A DNA stretch of 64,000 nt from assembly GCA_026936335.1 (NCBI GenBank), contig JAPMXV010000037.1, forward strand, positions 1-64,000, read 5' to 3'. Source of the DNA: Mantamonas sphyraenae. Taxonomy: Eukaryota > CRuMs > Mantamonadidae. Both the position numbers and the translations under genes were made by a program. The notes beneath the pieces are model-generated. The model was not told the DNA's origin. It saw only the letters and a list, made by a program, of their open reading frames with translations, and made no database searches. Below, in pieces: positions 11,501 through 24,700 of this stretch; the stretch's first letter is position 1, and the number at the start of each line of letters is the position of its first letter.

Positions 11501-14500
11501 CCAGCGACACCCCCACGATCACCATGAGCACACGCCGCAACGCAATCAAGCTCGCATTCTTGTTTCGCTCGATGCTGCGAGACACCAGGCCCTTTCGAGC
11601 CACTCGCGCACGCAGTGTCTGCACCCTCGTCTGCACATCCACCTCTTCTCTGCTCTCCGGCACAGAGCTGAGAGGAGTGATCCCAGGCACGCTCTCTCCA
11701 TCTTCAACTCCAACAGCAAACTTCACGTGTACCGGTGCATGCTCTCCCGTCTGTTTCCGGTGGTTGCTCCTGTTCCTGCGACTGCCCGACGACGACGAGC
11801 CAACAGACAAGCTCCGGTCCCTCTTCAACACGCTCACACCATCCCCTTCTCCGTTCCCCACCGTGTGCACCTTTGAAAGCGGCGATTTGATCGCTGGGGC
11901 AGTCCCACGCTTCCCCATGGTCTGTTCTCGGCTCCTGCGTCGACGTCTCTGTTGACCCTGCGACGCCGTGTTGCCCTCCACCGCCACCACGAGCACCCTT
12001 TGATGCTCAAGCCATATCATCAGGCACGGAACCTTTCCACATGCAAGTATGGGCAGCGCAAAATTCCCCATTGCAGTCCCGTGCGCCCGAGCTTCCTCGA
12101 CCAACCTGCTTGCCTGCACTCCCCCCTCCACTGCCTGCACCACCACATCAACCGCCCATCCGCGCATCCTCTCCGGTTCCATCTTCTCCTGCATGCACCA
12201 CACCTTGGTCAGGTTGTTCCACGTCCGCAGAACCAACGTTCCGCCGTCGCTTTCTTCAAACCCCAGCAGCAGGTGTCCGCTGTGAAGCGATGGATCCACG
12301 TGCATCCTCAATCGCGACACACCGTCCCCTAGCTCTTGCCCATCGGCCAATGTGAGCATCAGCTCCCCCTGCGCAGACACTGCGGCCCACACTCGCTCCT
12401 TCTCCAGCAACGCCATCCGGTCCAACCTGCCCATTACAAGCACGCTCAACCTCCTGTACACCAGCTCGGTGCAGTTCCAGTCCAGCACGCATTCGCTCTC
12501 CACTGCCACAATCTTCCCAAACCTGTTCACCTGCAGCGAAGCCTTACTCTGACCCAGGCCGGCCTCTCGCCTCCTCCTTGCCTCCACAACAATCTCCAAA
12601 TGGTCTGCCTTGGCCTGTAGCTGCATCGCCACCTGATCATTCCCCATCACCTCCTCCATGAATCGTGCATACGCCCTAAACACGCGCGGTCTGCGTGGGA
12701 ACCGCTCCACCAACGCCAGATACTTCGACCGTGTCTGGCGCTGGCACACCACAATCTCCTTCATCAACGTCTCCAATTCCCCCATGTCCACCTCTGCGTG
12801 CATCTGCATCGACCAAAATCGCTTCAGAAGCGTCAGCGTCCGCACATGCCTGGCCTCAGCCAGATCCAAGCTCGCCTGCAGCTCCATGTGCGACACAACC
12901 CCCTTGACGTTTTTGGTGTCATCCACCACCCGCATATGTTCCAGTGTGATCATCAGCGCTACATCCGGCTGCGGAAAAAGCTCAAACAAACTCGAGAGAT
13001 CCACGTTGCTTTTCCCGTCCAGCAAAGCCATCTGAGCTCGGTGATAGCACAACCATAGGTACGCGCTGTGACGGTACAGCTCCAGCGCACATTTGTACAG
13101 CTCCAGCACCTCCACGTTGCCGCGACCGAGCGATCGCCCCAGAATCTCCACCTCAAACACAGACTGCACCTCCACCGGCACTCCATGAACCACCAGCACA
13201 TTGTCAAACCGGTCTGCAACCACCCAATCTCCATCGTCTACCTCGTCCCCGATCGGCGTCGGAAGCACAAAGTGCTTCTCCATGACATACCCAGCCGCAA
13301 ACCATCCTGCCACCGTACCCAGGGCTGCGAGCATCGTCCATACCAGCCACAGAATCCAATTGACCTCTGCTGACACCACAGCGGCTGCCACCGTTCCACA
13401 CACACCGCCCATGGTCAAGGCCATCGACAGCTGATTTGTCCTCAACGAGTAGAACGGCATCATGTATCGCTGTGCCACCGCGTAGGCACCCAACAACACC
13501 ATGTACATGATGACGTACCACCGAACACTGTCTTCCTCGCCCACCAGGCCACCCAGCCGAGACACTGCAAACACAGCCAGCATCGACCGCACCACAAACC
13601 ACAGAGCCGCCACCCTTCCGTGCGCCTGAGCACCCTCCGAATTCGACTCGGGGTCCGTGCTGCACCCACACAACGTCCACACAAGGCCCATCACAAAAAG
13701 CAAAGCGAAGCAAAACCAGCTGAGGCCCCTCCCGTTCGCAAGCAGCACACACATCATCGGCATGTACAGCGCGTGCACTGCCAAAGGCAGCCACAGCCTG
13801 AGCAACTGCACAGGCCACATCAGGACAAACTGCTGGCGCCACACCGATGCCAGCGTGTACGCGACCAGAATCGCAGTTGCCAGAACGCATCCCTGCACCC
13901 AACCCACCAGCTGCTCAGCCATCGGAAGGAACAGCAATGTCCGCATACCGATTCCCCGCACAGAGCCGCCTCCTTCTCCTCCTCCTTGACGCAGCACTCC
14001 TGTGTGAAACGTGTGGAAGATTTTGTGGAGAGTCAGAAAGCTGCGCAAAAATTGGAAGAAAAAACCTCTCACTTTCCTCGCCGTCCATCGTGATCCACCT
14101 CGACCCACTCATTCCCCCTTCACCAAACAACTCCCCGTGCGATCCATCTTTACACACGCACACACCCTCCAAACGCCGCGTCTTCCCTTGCCTGTCTCGC
14201 ACACGGATCGCGGGAGTGTGGTTCTGCGCGGTGGACTTTTCCCTCTCCATCTGCGCTTTCGTTTCTTTTCACCACCACGCATCCAACCACACGACACCCA
14301 CCAACCCCATGCATGCAGCAAAATCCACCCATCCCTCAATAAAACCCATGCACACCTCCTGCCAATCGCACACACAGCTCGCCATGCACCCTTCGCCGTT
14401 TAGAAAAGGACACCCATCCCCTCGATTCTTCTCGCCCACTACCCACACCCACACCGCGCACTCCCCACCTCCAAACCCAATCGCACACATGCACACACCT

Positions 14501-14836
14501 CCCCACAAAGTTTTCGCTTTCCTGCACTGGCTCCTTCATCCCATGTCCAATGCACACAGCCATGTGGCCAGAACAACCACCCTTTTCCACCTTCCCCATT
14601 CCTTCTCCCCAAAAACTTCCAGCTCACTTACCTGCAGGCTCCAGTAACGCCATCGTCTGAAAGTGCTCCAGAACCACCACAAACATCACCACCGCTGCCC
14701 TGGGCGTGAACCTGTCCTTCAACAGCAGCCACATGGTACTCGCCAACGCCGCCCGCGATTTCTGCAACCACCACGGCGTGTGCGTCGCCCATTTCTCCAC
14801 CACATCCACATACGTGTCATGAACGTGCTCTTCCAT
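8538..14836 (-). CDS. TmcB/TmcC-like polytopic membrane protein
   Basis: Two exons are inferred: 14836-14632 (ATG at 14836) and 13999-8538, joined by a CAG/GTAAGT donor and a TTTCACACAG acceptor with matching phase (1,888 aa). The first exon encodes a helix and the first membrane segment. The second encodes five or six more predicted segments, then a soluble region with the signatures ALELYRHSAYLWLCY and RFPRRPRVFRAYARFMEE. These strongly recall the TPR-like domain of Dictyostelium TmcB/TmcC and relatives in chytrids and other protists. A Ser/Arg-rich region follows, then a second membrane-rich half with two extracellular-type helical domains and many segments to the C-terminus. Function in the family is poorly known; it may be sensory or a transporter. 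Without the first exon, the ATGs at 13946 or 13922 would be the starts. The 632-nt intron is the longest in the window and holds no other evident gene. Confidence 0.75.
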
Positions 14837-14879
14837 CGACTTTACGCACGCTTCCAATCCGAAAAGCTTGATTGATTGG

Positions 14880-16849
14880 TCACACCATCGCGTACCGACC
14901 CGGCCCGTCTCCACACCCTCGCGCCACTCCGTTCTCGTCCAAATCCAGTGCCAGCACGCGATCAGCATGCCGGTCCCGAGCACTCGTCCCCAGCATCCCG
15001 GCCACTGCCGCTCCACCCGCGTTGATCCAGCCCGAGTTGGCTACAAAACGCGACGCTGCAATCACGTCCGCTTCCTCACCGCTCCAAACCGCCTGCTCCA
15101 TCATCAATGACGCCGCGTACAGACGCGCCAGATGGAATGCAAACGCACGTGCTCCACTCTCCATCGCCTCTTGGCCCTCCCCCGCCGCCGTTTGTGCGTA
15201 CATCACCGTCTCCTGCAACACACGCCGCGCCGTGTCTGCGCTCACCTGCAGCCCTGCCACTTCCCCCGCCGCTGCAAGCCGTTCCTCTACACGCTGCAAC
15301 AGCAGAGGAAGCGAATGCGACTGCTGCGAACCCAGCACTCGCAGAACGTCCAGCGAAAGGACGTTCGTCGTCCCCTCCCAGATGCTCAGCACCTGAGCAT
15401 CACGCATCAGCGTCGGCACGTACGTGTCCTCCATGTACCCAGCCCCTCCAAAGCTTTCCACCCCCTCGCTTGTCACTGCGATTGCCTGCTTGCCCAGGTA
15501 TAGCTTACCCAGAGGTGTCAAAATGCGCAACAGGTCCTCTGCCTCCCCGGCCTCGCCCCTTGCCACGTCACTCATCCCCTGCAGATGTGCCATGTGCATC
15601 ACCATTTGCAGAGCCCCGCGCGTCTCCACCTCCAGGTTCGCCAGTGTCCGCGTGTGCAGCGCCTGCTCGCTCAGTGGCTTTCCAAACGCCACACGCCGGT
15701 GCGCATAGTCCCGCGCAAGCGCCACCATACGTCGCATCTGCGCCACAGACGCCCCGGCGTTATAGATCCGCGTCACGTTGAACAGCGTCGAGATGTTTGG
15801 CACGCCACGGCCCTTGGGACCTGCCAGCACAGCCACGCTTCCATTCAGCTCCATCTCTGCCGTCGGAAGCTGCTTCGTACCCATTTTCTCCTTCAGACGT
15901 CGCACACGCATGTTGTTCAGGCTTCCGTCCTCCTTCCGCGTCCGCAGGAAAAACGACGACAGCCCACGCGTCCCGCTGCTCCCCTCGTTCCCGTCCTCCT
16001 CGATCCGCGCCAACGTCATGGCCATCTGCGAAGTCGTCGCACTTGTAAAGTATTTCACTCCCGTAAGCGAGTACGTCCCGTCTCCGTTTGGTCGCGCCAC
16101 CGTTTCCGTCCCGCCAACGTCCGAGCCCCCGCTCTTTTCCGTCATCCACTGGCCCGACGTCCAGAACCTCTCCGGGTCTCGCGACGTCAAACGCGCATAC
16201 GCCTCCTCCAAATGCGCCCCTCCGTGCCCGTTCTCCCCCAGCGTCTCGATCATCTTGGCCGCCCCGTCCGTCATCGCCAGTGGGCAGTTGTAGATTGCAG
16301 ACGACGGCCCAAACATATACAGCTTGGCAAACTGCAGCACACGCGACTCCGCCCCATACGTTCGCTCGTACCCCAACGCCACCAGTCCCTCTTCCGCGCT
16401 CACCCCGTCCAGCTTCTTCCACCCGCTTGCCGTCTTGATATCAGACGTCTCCCTGTCCGCCCTGTCAGTCCTCTGCCCGCTCCATCCCGCCTACTCTTCT
16501 CCCTTCTCCGCGCTCACCTTCCCCACGCGTCCACAGACACCAGTTTCGGCAAGTCTTTTGCGTCCATGCAGTCCTTTGCCATGGCCCACACATCCGTCAC
16601 CACACGTTCCCCAAACCTCTCCAGCTCCTTTCCCCACTCTTCTTGCACCCGCTCCCGCCCTGCAATTCGTTCCAGCACTCCCTGCAGCGCCGTGTCCTCC
16701 AGCCACTGATTGCCCAGCTTTGGCGGCTCCTGCACAAACCCCTCGCCCTGGCTTCTGCTCGACATCTGCACACTGCCTATTCCCTTCTGCATCTCCACAC
16801 TCGCAACACATGCCTTTGTCCCCTTTGCTCTACAGCTACGTGCAAACAT
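14880..16849 (-). CDS. Acyl-CoA dehydrogenase, AidB-like/ACAD family
   Basis: Exons 16849-16518 and 16452-14880 (634 aa) are joined through a GGGAAG/GTGAGC donor and a GGACAG acceptor with phase 2 on both sides. This flavoenzyme family oxidises acyl-CoA thioesters at the alpha-beta bond, using FAD. The N-terminal EPPKLGNQW motif, TEKSGGSDV (FAD/substrate region), LTGVKYFTSA and ESFGGAGYMED are typical of the AidB-like branch rather than the classic MCAD type. The first 28 residues before MSSRSQ contain Arg/Lys and no acids until residue 19, so they may be a mitochondrial presequence; the ATG at 16765 is the alternative start. No C-terminal PTS1 is present. Only 43 bp separate its stop from the TmcB-like start downstream. 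Confidence 0.88.
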
Positions 16850-16935
16850 GATCTTGATTTTTCCTTGGCAAAGTTTTCAAGTGGGTGGGTGGGGCCCTTT
16901 TTTTTGGTTTGCCAGCGACCCCGCACGTTCCTCTC

Positions 16936-17665
16936 TCACTCGTTGTCCTTCAGGAACTGCGCATACTCACTCTCGCTCATCAACTCCGCTGCCTCCACTG
17001 CCTCCTTGCTCACCTGCAGCTCAAACAGCCACCCTGCTCCCAGCGGGTCCTGGTCCACCAGCGACGGCTCGGTTTCCAGCGCCTCGTTTCCACGTGTCAC
17101 CGTCCCGCTCACCGGTGCGTAAATGTCACTGCACACGCCCCAAACCCACACCCACACCGCCACCCGCCACACGACACCCCCCGGGTCACCCGCAACCCAA
17201 CCATGCCGACGTATCCCGGCAGCAACGCACCTTGGCGTCAGCATGCGAATCCCTTACCCCACTTGCCTCTCATCCCCCTCCCTATCACTTCCCTCACCCC
17301 CCACACCCGCGCCTCACTCCCAAACCCTCCTCCACCCCTGCCCTCCCTCCCCCCCCCCCCCTCCCTCCCTCAACCTACCTCGTTGCCTTCACGCTCTCCA
17401 CCACCGTCACGCTATCCCCGGCATCCACCGCCGCCCCATCGTCCACGGGCTCCACAAACACCACGTCCCCAATCTCCTTGGCTGCATATTCCGAGATGCC
17501 CACGCGTGCCACATCGTCTCCCTCCATGCTCACCCACTCGTGGCTCTTGGTGTACTTCAGCTCCGTTGCGTAGCACGCCACAGACAGCCCTGCTGCCATC
17601 CCGACCATACCTCCACTGCTCTTCGCCACTGCCGATTGTGTCTGAGTAACAACGCGCGAAAACAT
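16936..17665 (-). CDS. gcvH: Glycine cleavage system H protein, mitochondrial
   Basis: Exons 17665-17379 and 17128-16936 (159 aa) are joined in phase 2, restoring [16 protein letters not shown] across the junction. H protein shuttles the aminomethyl group of glycine on a lipoyl arm between the P, T and L proteins of the mitochondrial glycine decarboxylase. The lipoylated Lys is K93 in ESVKA. Residues 1-34 (start [11 protein letters not shown]) are Ser/Arg/Lys-rich without acids and fit a matrix targeting peptide. The mature domain begins about KYTKSHEW. The gene is divergent from the flippase, with 79 bp between start codons, so the two probably share a promoter. The intron contains a long C homopolymer (about 17350-17361). 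Confidence 0.95.
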
Positions 17666-17744
17666 GCCCTCTGGATTGGATTTGCCTGCCTTCGCCGCCG
17701 CCACTCCGGCTCCCTCCGCCCCCTCCCCCCCCAAACAAACAGCC

Positions 17745-20700
17745 ATGTTTCGCAGTCCATCCTCCCACGAGCTGGACGAATATGTCGTAGACATAAACCA
17801 GCCGGACTCGGACACAAACACACGACACCCGTCCAACGTCATCTCCACGGGCAAGTACACCGTCTTCACCTTTGTCTTCAAGAACACCATGGAGCAACTC
17901 CGCCGCCTTTCAAACATCTTCTTCCTCCTCACCGCCATTTTTGCCAGCATCCCAGGTATGCCTCACTCTCTCCCTCGGCCCTTTCCTCCCTGCCCACCCT
18001 TTCCCCCCCAGCCCGTCGCCGCCCAATTTTCCCCAGCCCCTTGCCTTCTCCCCCTTCTCCCTCCTCCCTCCTCCCTCCTCTCTCCTCCCGCCTCCCTCCT
18101 CCCTCCCTTCCCGCCCTTCCTCCCCTTCCCACACCCGCACGCCCCGCGCCCATCTGCCCTCTTCCTCTCCTTGCTCCACCAGCCTCCCCAGCCTCCCTCC
18201 GCGCCCGTTGCAAACACTCACCCGCCATCCCAAAACCCCCTCCCCCTCCCAGGCATCTCTCCCGTCACTCCCATCACAAGCATCGCCCCACTCGTCTTTG
18301 TCATGTCTGTCACTGCCGTCAAAGACGCCTACGAGGACTACGTATGTCACCGCCTGTGCCACATCCCCGACCCCGCGCATGCTCCTCCACTTTCCTTCCA
18401 GCCCCCCTCAAGGCCCTCCCTGACCCAAACCCCCCTCCCCACCCCCCTTCCTCCAGCTTCGCCACAAGGCAGACAACATCACAAATTCCCGCACCTACGA
18501 TGTCATCCGCAACGACCCTGTCACAGGTGCCCCGACCACCCAACAGATCCAAAGCCGCAACCTCCGCGCTGGCGACATCCTCTGCGTACGTAAAGGTCAA
18601 CAGTTCCCCGCAGATCTCCTTCTCATCTCCTCTTCCAACGACTCCTCAGAATGCTACATCGAAACCGCAAACCTCGACGGAGAGACAAACCTCAAGATCC
18701 GCAAGAGCTGTTCCCTCACCGCAAACCTCACCTCCGTGCCCCAGCTCGCTGCCTTTGCTGCAAGCCTCACCGCCTCCCAGCCCACCGAGGACTTTGACCA
18801 CTTCAACGCACGCCTCCACCGCACTTCCGATGGTCAAACCACACACGTCACCACCGACAACCTCCTCCTCGCCGGTTGCCAGCTCAGAAACACCGCACAC
18901 ATCTACGGCGCCATCGTCTACGCAGGCCATCAGACAAAGATTCAGCTCAACCAGCACAGCACCCCGTCCCGCTTCTCCAAACTCGAGGGCATGCTGAACC
19001 GCCTCGTCTCGGGCATCTTTGCCGTTTTCCTTCTCACCCTCTCCGTCTCCTCCCTCGTCAATGGCCTCAACTACGACTTTTTCAAGTCCCACTCCTACCT
19101 CCGCTATTCCTCCGACGACAGTGGCACCGCAGTCGGCCTCAACAGCATCATGACAAACTTCATCCTCTACTCCTACCTCATCCCAATCTCTCTCTTTGTC
19201 ACCATTGAGCTCGTACGCTTTGCACAGGCCCGTTTCATGGAGTGGGACATGCGTTTCTACAACTCCGAACTCGACATTGGCATGCAAGCTCGCAACAGCT
19301 CTGTCAACGAGGAACTCGGCCAAATCGAGCACATCTTTTCCGACAAGACCGGTACCATCACTCAAAACATCATGCGCTTCAAGAAGGTCTCTGTCGCAGG
19401 CACCCTCTTCCACCATGCCATCGACGCCCAGGTGTCGCAAGCCATCGCCAATCACACCATCGACCACGAACAAGCCCACGAGTTCCTCGTCGCCATCTGC
19501 GTCTGCCACACAGCCATCCCAGAGTTGGACGATGCCACAGGCAATCTCGACTACAACGCGCAGAGCCCCGACGAGGCCGCCCTCCTCAAGGGCGCACGTG
19601 AAAACGGCTACACCCTCCTTGAAGTCTCCTCCTCCGCCATTCGCGTTGACATCAATGGCGTCGATCATGTCTACGAACCACTCGCCCTGCTCGAGTTTGA
19701 TGCCGACCGCAAGCGCATGAGCGTCATCGTGCGCTGCCCCGATGGCTCCATCCGCCTTTACGCAAAGGGCGCAGACAGCTCCATCTTCCCCTTGGCCGAC
19801 CCCTCTCTCGACGACGACGACGCCCGCTCCGTCACCCAGATCCACGTCAACAAGATGGCTGAAGATGGCCTCCGCACCCTCGTCGTCGCATCTCGCCTCC
19901 TCCAACAGTCCGAACTCGACCTGTGGCTCACTGCCTTTAAGGAAGCCAACGAGCAGATCGACGCCGCACGCACCCAAGCCCTCCGCACCTGCTACAAGCA
20001 ACTCGAGCGCGACTGGCAAGTCATCGGTGCCACAGGCATCGAGGACAGGCTCCAGGACTACGTTCCCGAAACAATCGACTACCTCCTTCGAGCCGGCGTC
20101 CGCATTTGGCTCCTCACTGGCGACAAGCACGACACAGCAGTCAACATCGGCCGCAGCTCACGCCTCATCACACAGGACATGGAAATCGTCAGCATCAAGG
20201 GAAAGTTTGGCGAGGACAAAATGCTTTCCATCCTCAAGCACGCCATCGACCGCTTCGAAAACCATCGTCCAGACTCCACCGCCCCTAACCTCTCTCGCGC
20301 TGGCGACCCGCCCTCCATCTCCTCCTCCTCATCCTCCTCATCCTCTTCCGCCTCCGCCTCCGCCTCCGCTTCCGCACCCACCTCCTCCGACAACCCTGAG
20401 CCGGCCTCCTCCAAACACCAGGCCATCGAGGCTCTCCCAGACATCAGCGCTGCCGCCCCATCCTCTTCTGCCACACGCACCCCTTGCCTCGTTGTCGATG
20501 GTCGCGCCGTCCGTTTCCTACTTACCCACCACGACGAGCTCTTCCTCCACTTTGCCTCTTTGTGCCACTCGGTCGTCTGCTGCCGCGTCAACCCTGGCCA
20601 AAAGAGCGACATTGTACGCCTCGTCAAACTCAAACACAAGCGCATCACCCTTGCCATTGGTGACGGTGCCAACGACGTCGCCATGATCCAGGAGGCCCAC

Positions 20701-21669
20701 GTCGGAGTCGGCATTCTCGGCAAAGAGGGCACCCAGGCCGCACGCGCCGCGGACTTCTCCGTCTCCTTCTTCCACCACCTCCAACCACTCATGTGCATCC
20801 ACGGACGATACTCCTACGTCCGCCTCTGCTTCCTCATCACCTACTCCTTCTACAAGAACATCGCCTTTATCACTTCCCAGTTCTGGTACTCCTTCTTCAA
20901 CGGTTTCACCGGCCAGATTCTCCACGAGAGTTGGATGATGACCCTCTTCAACACCATCTTTACAGCGTTTCCACCCCTCCTCGCGGGTATGTTTGAAAAG
21001 GACGTCGACGAGACCGTCATCTCGCGGTACCCGGTCGTCTACCGCCCCCTCAAGCACGACATCTACCTCAATGCCCCATCTTTCCTGCGATGGATTGCCT
21101 TTGCCATCTGGCACTCTCTTGTCTTTTATTTTGGCGCCTACTTTCTCTACGAGCCCAACGGCGTCCTCTTTGCCAACGGCCAAGTCATCGGCCATTGGGC
21201 CTTTGGCTTCCTCGCCACCACTGTCGCCGTGCCCACTGTCATCTACAAAATCGCCCTCGAAACACGCTACTTCATCTACATCACACATTACGGCCTCTGG
21301 GGCTCTCTCGGCCTCATCTTTGCTCCTGTCTTTCTTCTCTACGCCCTCATCCTTTGGCACCCGGCCGACTTTTATCAGGTGCCCTACAACCTCTTCAACA
21401 GCCCTTCCTACTGGCTCGGCAGCGTCATCCTCCTCCCAATCATGTGTCTCCTCCCAGACCTGGTCTACAAGTACGTCCAGCGCGCAGTCTCCCCGAGCCC
21501 CATGCAGGTCTACCAAGAGGCCGTCCTCCTTGAACGCTCCGCTTCCTCCTCCGCATCCTCCGCGGACGCCCCTCCCTTCAAAAAGACATCCATCGGGCCC
21601 CATGAGTCCATCCCACTACGCCGCAGCAATGCTCGCTTTCACTCCCAAGAGTCCGACCTGAGCACGTAA
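17745..21669 (+). CDS. P4-type ATPase, phospholipid flippase
   Basis: Exons 17745-17955, 18253-18341 and 18457-21669 give 1,170 aa with consistent phases. P4-ATPases move phosphatidylserine or phosphatidylethanolamine from the outer to the cytosolic leaflet, usually with a CDC50 partner. Visible motifs include FSPVSP-equivalent ISPVTPITS and VKDAYEDY near the second membrane helix, DGETNLK (about residue 174, actuator loop), DKTGT with the phosphorylated Asp at about 396, and GDGANDVAM at about 835. Ten membrane helices are expected. A Ser/Ala-rich insert at about 720-760 lies in the nucleotide-binding domain. Introns are confined to the first 100 codons. The gene converges on DNA-PKcs with 70 bp between stops. 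Confidence 0.96.
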
Positions 21670-21739
21670 CCACACAGCACACAACACAGCACACCATCAA
21701 ATTGACATCAACCTTCCTTCTTCTTTCTCTTCCTTCTTC

Positions 21740-24700
21740 CTACATCCATGGCGCCCACCCAATCCACGTCCGCCCCAGCACATTCAGGTCCGTCGCGTGA
21801 TCCAACAAACAATCCACCTGCTGCGTCACGCTCAACCCACTCTCTCCCAACTGGGCACGCACATTCTGCTCCTTGTCGCCACTCACCACGTCCCTCAGCT
21901 GCTCCGCATACTTCCGCCCGTGGTGTTGTTCAAGCTCCGACCACATGATCGACGCGCTGTTCCATCCCTCCAGCTTTCGCCGCGCCACCTGGATCTTTAG
22001 CTTCGGAAACCACTTTTGCGGGTCCTCCTGCGAGTCGTCGAATCCGCTCTGTGACTTGGACGACATCCGTGCCCAGTCATGCCAGTTCAGTAGCGGTTCC
22101 CTCACAAACACCGCCATAATGTCCATCAGCACCTCTTTCTTTGCCCGCAGTGCACCCAGCGCATGCACCATGTTATGTTTCAGCAGGCCCTGCGTGTCCA
22201 ACGGCGACAGGAAATGCACAAACTGCCTCGTCATCCGGAACGGCATCAACTCGGGATACGGAAGGAAGCTCGTTGCCGTCCCAAATGCGTGTCCAAAGTC
22301 AATTCCCACCACCGTCCCTGCACTTTCGTCAATCAAAAAGTTGTCCAGATGTCGGTCGCCCACACCCAGCACATAGTTCGCCACCGTCGTCGTCGCCAGC
22401 GATCGCGCAAACACAGACCGCAGCCGCAGAAACGCCTCGTGCGACGCACAAAGCTTCACAATGCCTCGTCGCAGCAGGTCTGCAGGCACAATGTCCACAA
22501 TTCCCTGCATGCGCTTCACCACTTTCGCCCGTTCTGTACCCAGAAGCGTCATCAGCTTCTCGTCCAACCTCTTTTGCTCCATAAACACTTTCCGCCACTT
22601 GCTGTACTCCTCGTGCGCCCTCTGGTGCTCTTCCTGTCCCTCTCCTTCCAGAATCCGCTTCAGCGGCGTCGTCCGCTGAACCCACTCCAGAACACCCACC
22701 CGCGTGGTCATCGGCACCACACTGTATGTCTGCACGTCCAGTCCTCGCTTTCGCGTGCTGCTCTCTTGCCCAAACACCGTGTTCATGATCCCAAACAACT
22801 GTTCCAGCCGGTGGTCCAGCCGCAAGTCTTCACCCCCCTTCACCAGAAACGGATACTCGCGCTCGTCGTTGCCTCGGAACTTCAGCCGCTTCGGCTTGCG
22901 CATCGACGCCATCCGCAGCAGCACCGGATCAAACCCAGTCACCATCACGTGATGGCTCGCGTCCGGTATGTCTTGCCCTTCATATTGCCCGGGAATCTCA
23001 ATCTGGTTCGTCAGCTGGCTCGACGCCTGGAACGCCGCAAGCCACGCAGAGTACGCCTCCAAATTGGGCCGCGACGATTTTTGCACCTTTGCCAATTCGT
23101 TTTGCATCTTCTTGGCCAAGTCGTCCCATCCCCGCAGAGCTTCTCTCCGCTGCGATCCCTTCAGCCGTGATCCGCTCTCTCCGCCCACGACCTCCAGGAA
23201 CGCGCTGCGGAACTTGTGTGCCACCAGTCGATTCAAGTTTGTGCGCCGATGCCCGTCCCCGTCCACGTCAAACACGTCGTCCAGCACCTCCTCCACAAAC
23301 GCCCGTGCTTGCTCCTTGCTCACGCGGTCCTGTTGCACCATCTGCTTTGCTTCCGTCCGATAGTCCTTGAAGCGCAGGTTCGGCTCCGTCAACATGTAAA
23401 ACTCCTTCACCATGCGTCCCAACGTCGGGTTGTACAGTCGCTTGCGCAGATCTGCCGTCACTACCTCGAGTCGCTGCGGCATCCCTGTACGTCCGTCGCC
23501 CATCGCTTCCGTGCTGATGTGGAACGGGTGGTACACAGCCTGCGGGTACTTCTCCGCAACCAGTCCCAACATTCCGACCACCGTCGCTGCCACCTCCTCG
23601 TTCAGCAGTGCCACCATTTGCGGAATCCACTTGATAAACATCCACGCAGGCACGCCACGCCACTCGTCTCCAATCACCGCCTCCACCAACTCTGGCCTCG
23701 CTGCAAGCAGCTCCAGCAGCCGCGGAAACTTGTCTCGTGCGCGCAGGTTGCCCGCACGCATACCCTGCATCACATGCGTCACCACAGCACGCACCAGCGC
23801 GTTTTCTGTCCGTTTCTCGCGCTCGCTTAGCTGCACGTCGTCCACGTCCATCCCTCTTGACGACGACGACGATGACGACGACGACGACGAGGCGAGCCCC
23901 AGCGATGGGTCACTCTCAAAAGACAACCGCCCGCGCTCCTCGAGCGCCAGCAACCTCTCGTTGCAAAAGTTCACAAACGACACCGACGTCTCTGCCGCCT
24001 CTTGCATGTCCAGAAGGTCCAACTCGTTCACCGCCGCACAGTACCGCTCGTAGGCCACCTTCCACATCGACTCGTCCGCAGCAGACCGCTCCCACTGTGC
24101 CATCATCCCCGCGGCCTCCAGGTAGCTCTCCGCTGACGCCTCTAAGCTCTCGCTCATTGCCTGCCCCTGCTCGCCCATGACACACAACGCACGTGAGAGC
24201 GCACTGCACGCTTCTGCCTCCAGAATGTGCATCCGCACTTGATTTGCGCGCGACCCTTGCACATACTCTGCATCTGCCTTTTTGCGTGCAAACGTGAGCG
24301 CCTTCAGGTACATCTTGGCCGCAGCTGCAGGTTCCCTCTTGTCACGTGCACTGTCGCAGTTCAACGTCACCAACGCCTGCAGCGTCGCAAAGTCGCTGAT
24401 ACGGTTTTGCTGGGCCAGCATCGACTGCTTCATGTAATTGAACGCCGCCTCGTGGTTGTGCTGTTGGCTTGCCCCTTGTGCATGCAGCAGATGCAACCGC
24501 GACAACGCCTGCGTACGGAACGCCTCCGCCTCCGTTGTCGATGTAGAACGTTCCAACTCCTCACTCATACGCGACACAAGCAAAACTCGTGCTGTGTGCA
24601 CATCGTCCCACACCTGGATGTCGTCTACGTGCACAGAAGGCAGCCGCCACCCCCACTGCTCTGTCACCTCTTCACAGCGAGCACGGTCGCCAAACCAAGC

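Noticed and set aside
14000-14631. Extra small gene between the TmcB-like exons
   Set aside because: Short ORFs here are low-complexity and lack motifs. The stretch is better explained as the intron joining 14632 to 13999.
17123-18997. 624-aa plus-strand ORF overlapping H protein and the flippase 5' end
   Set aside because: It crosses the H-protein gene in antisense, the flippase introns and the wrong frame of its exons. Composition is Pro/Ser/His-rich low complexity.
18646-20130. 494-aa minus-strand ORF inside the flippase
   Set aside because: Acidic and Gly/Val-rich antisense reading with no motifs; the plus strand carries all P4-ATPase signatures.
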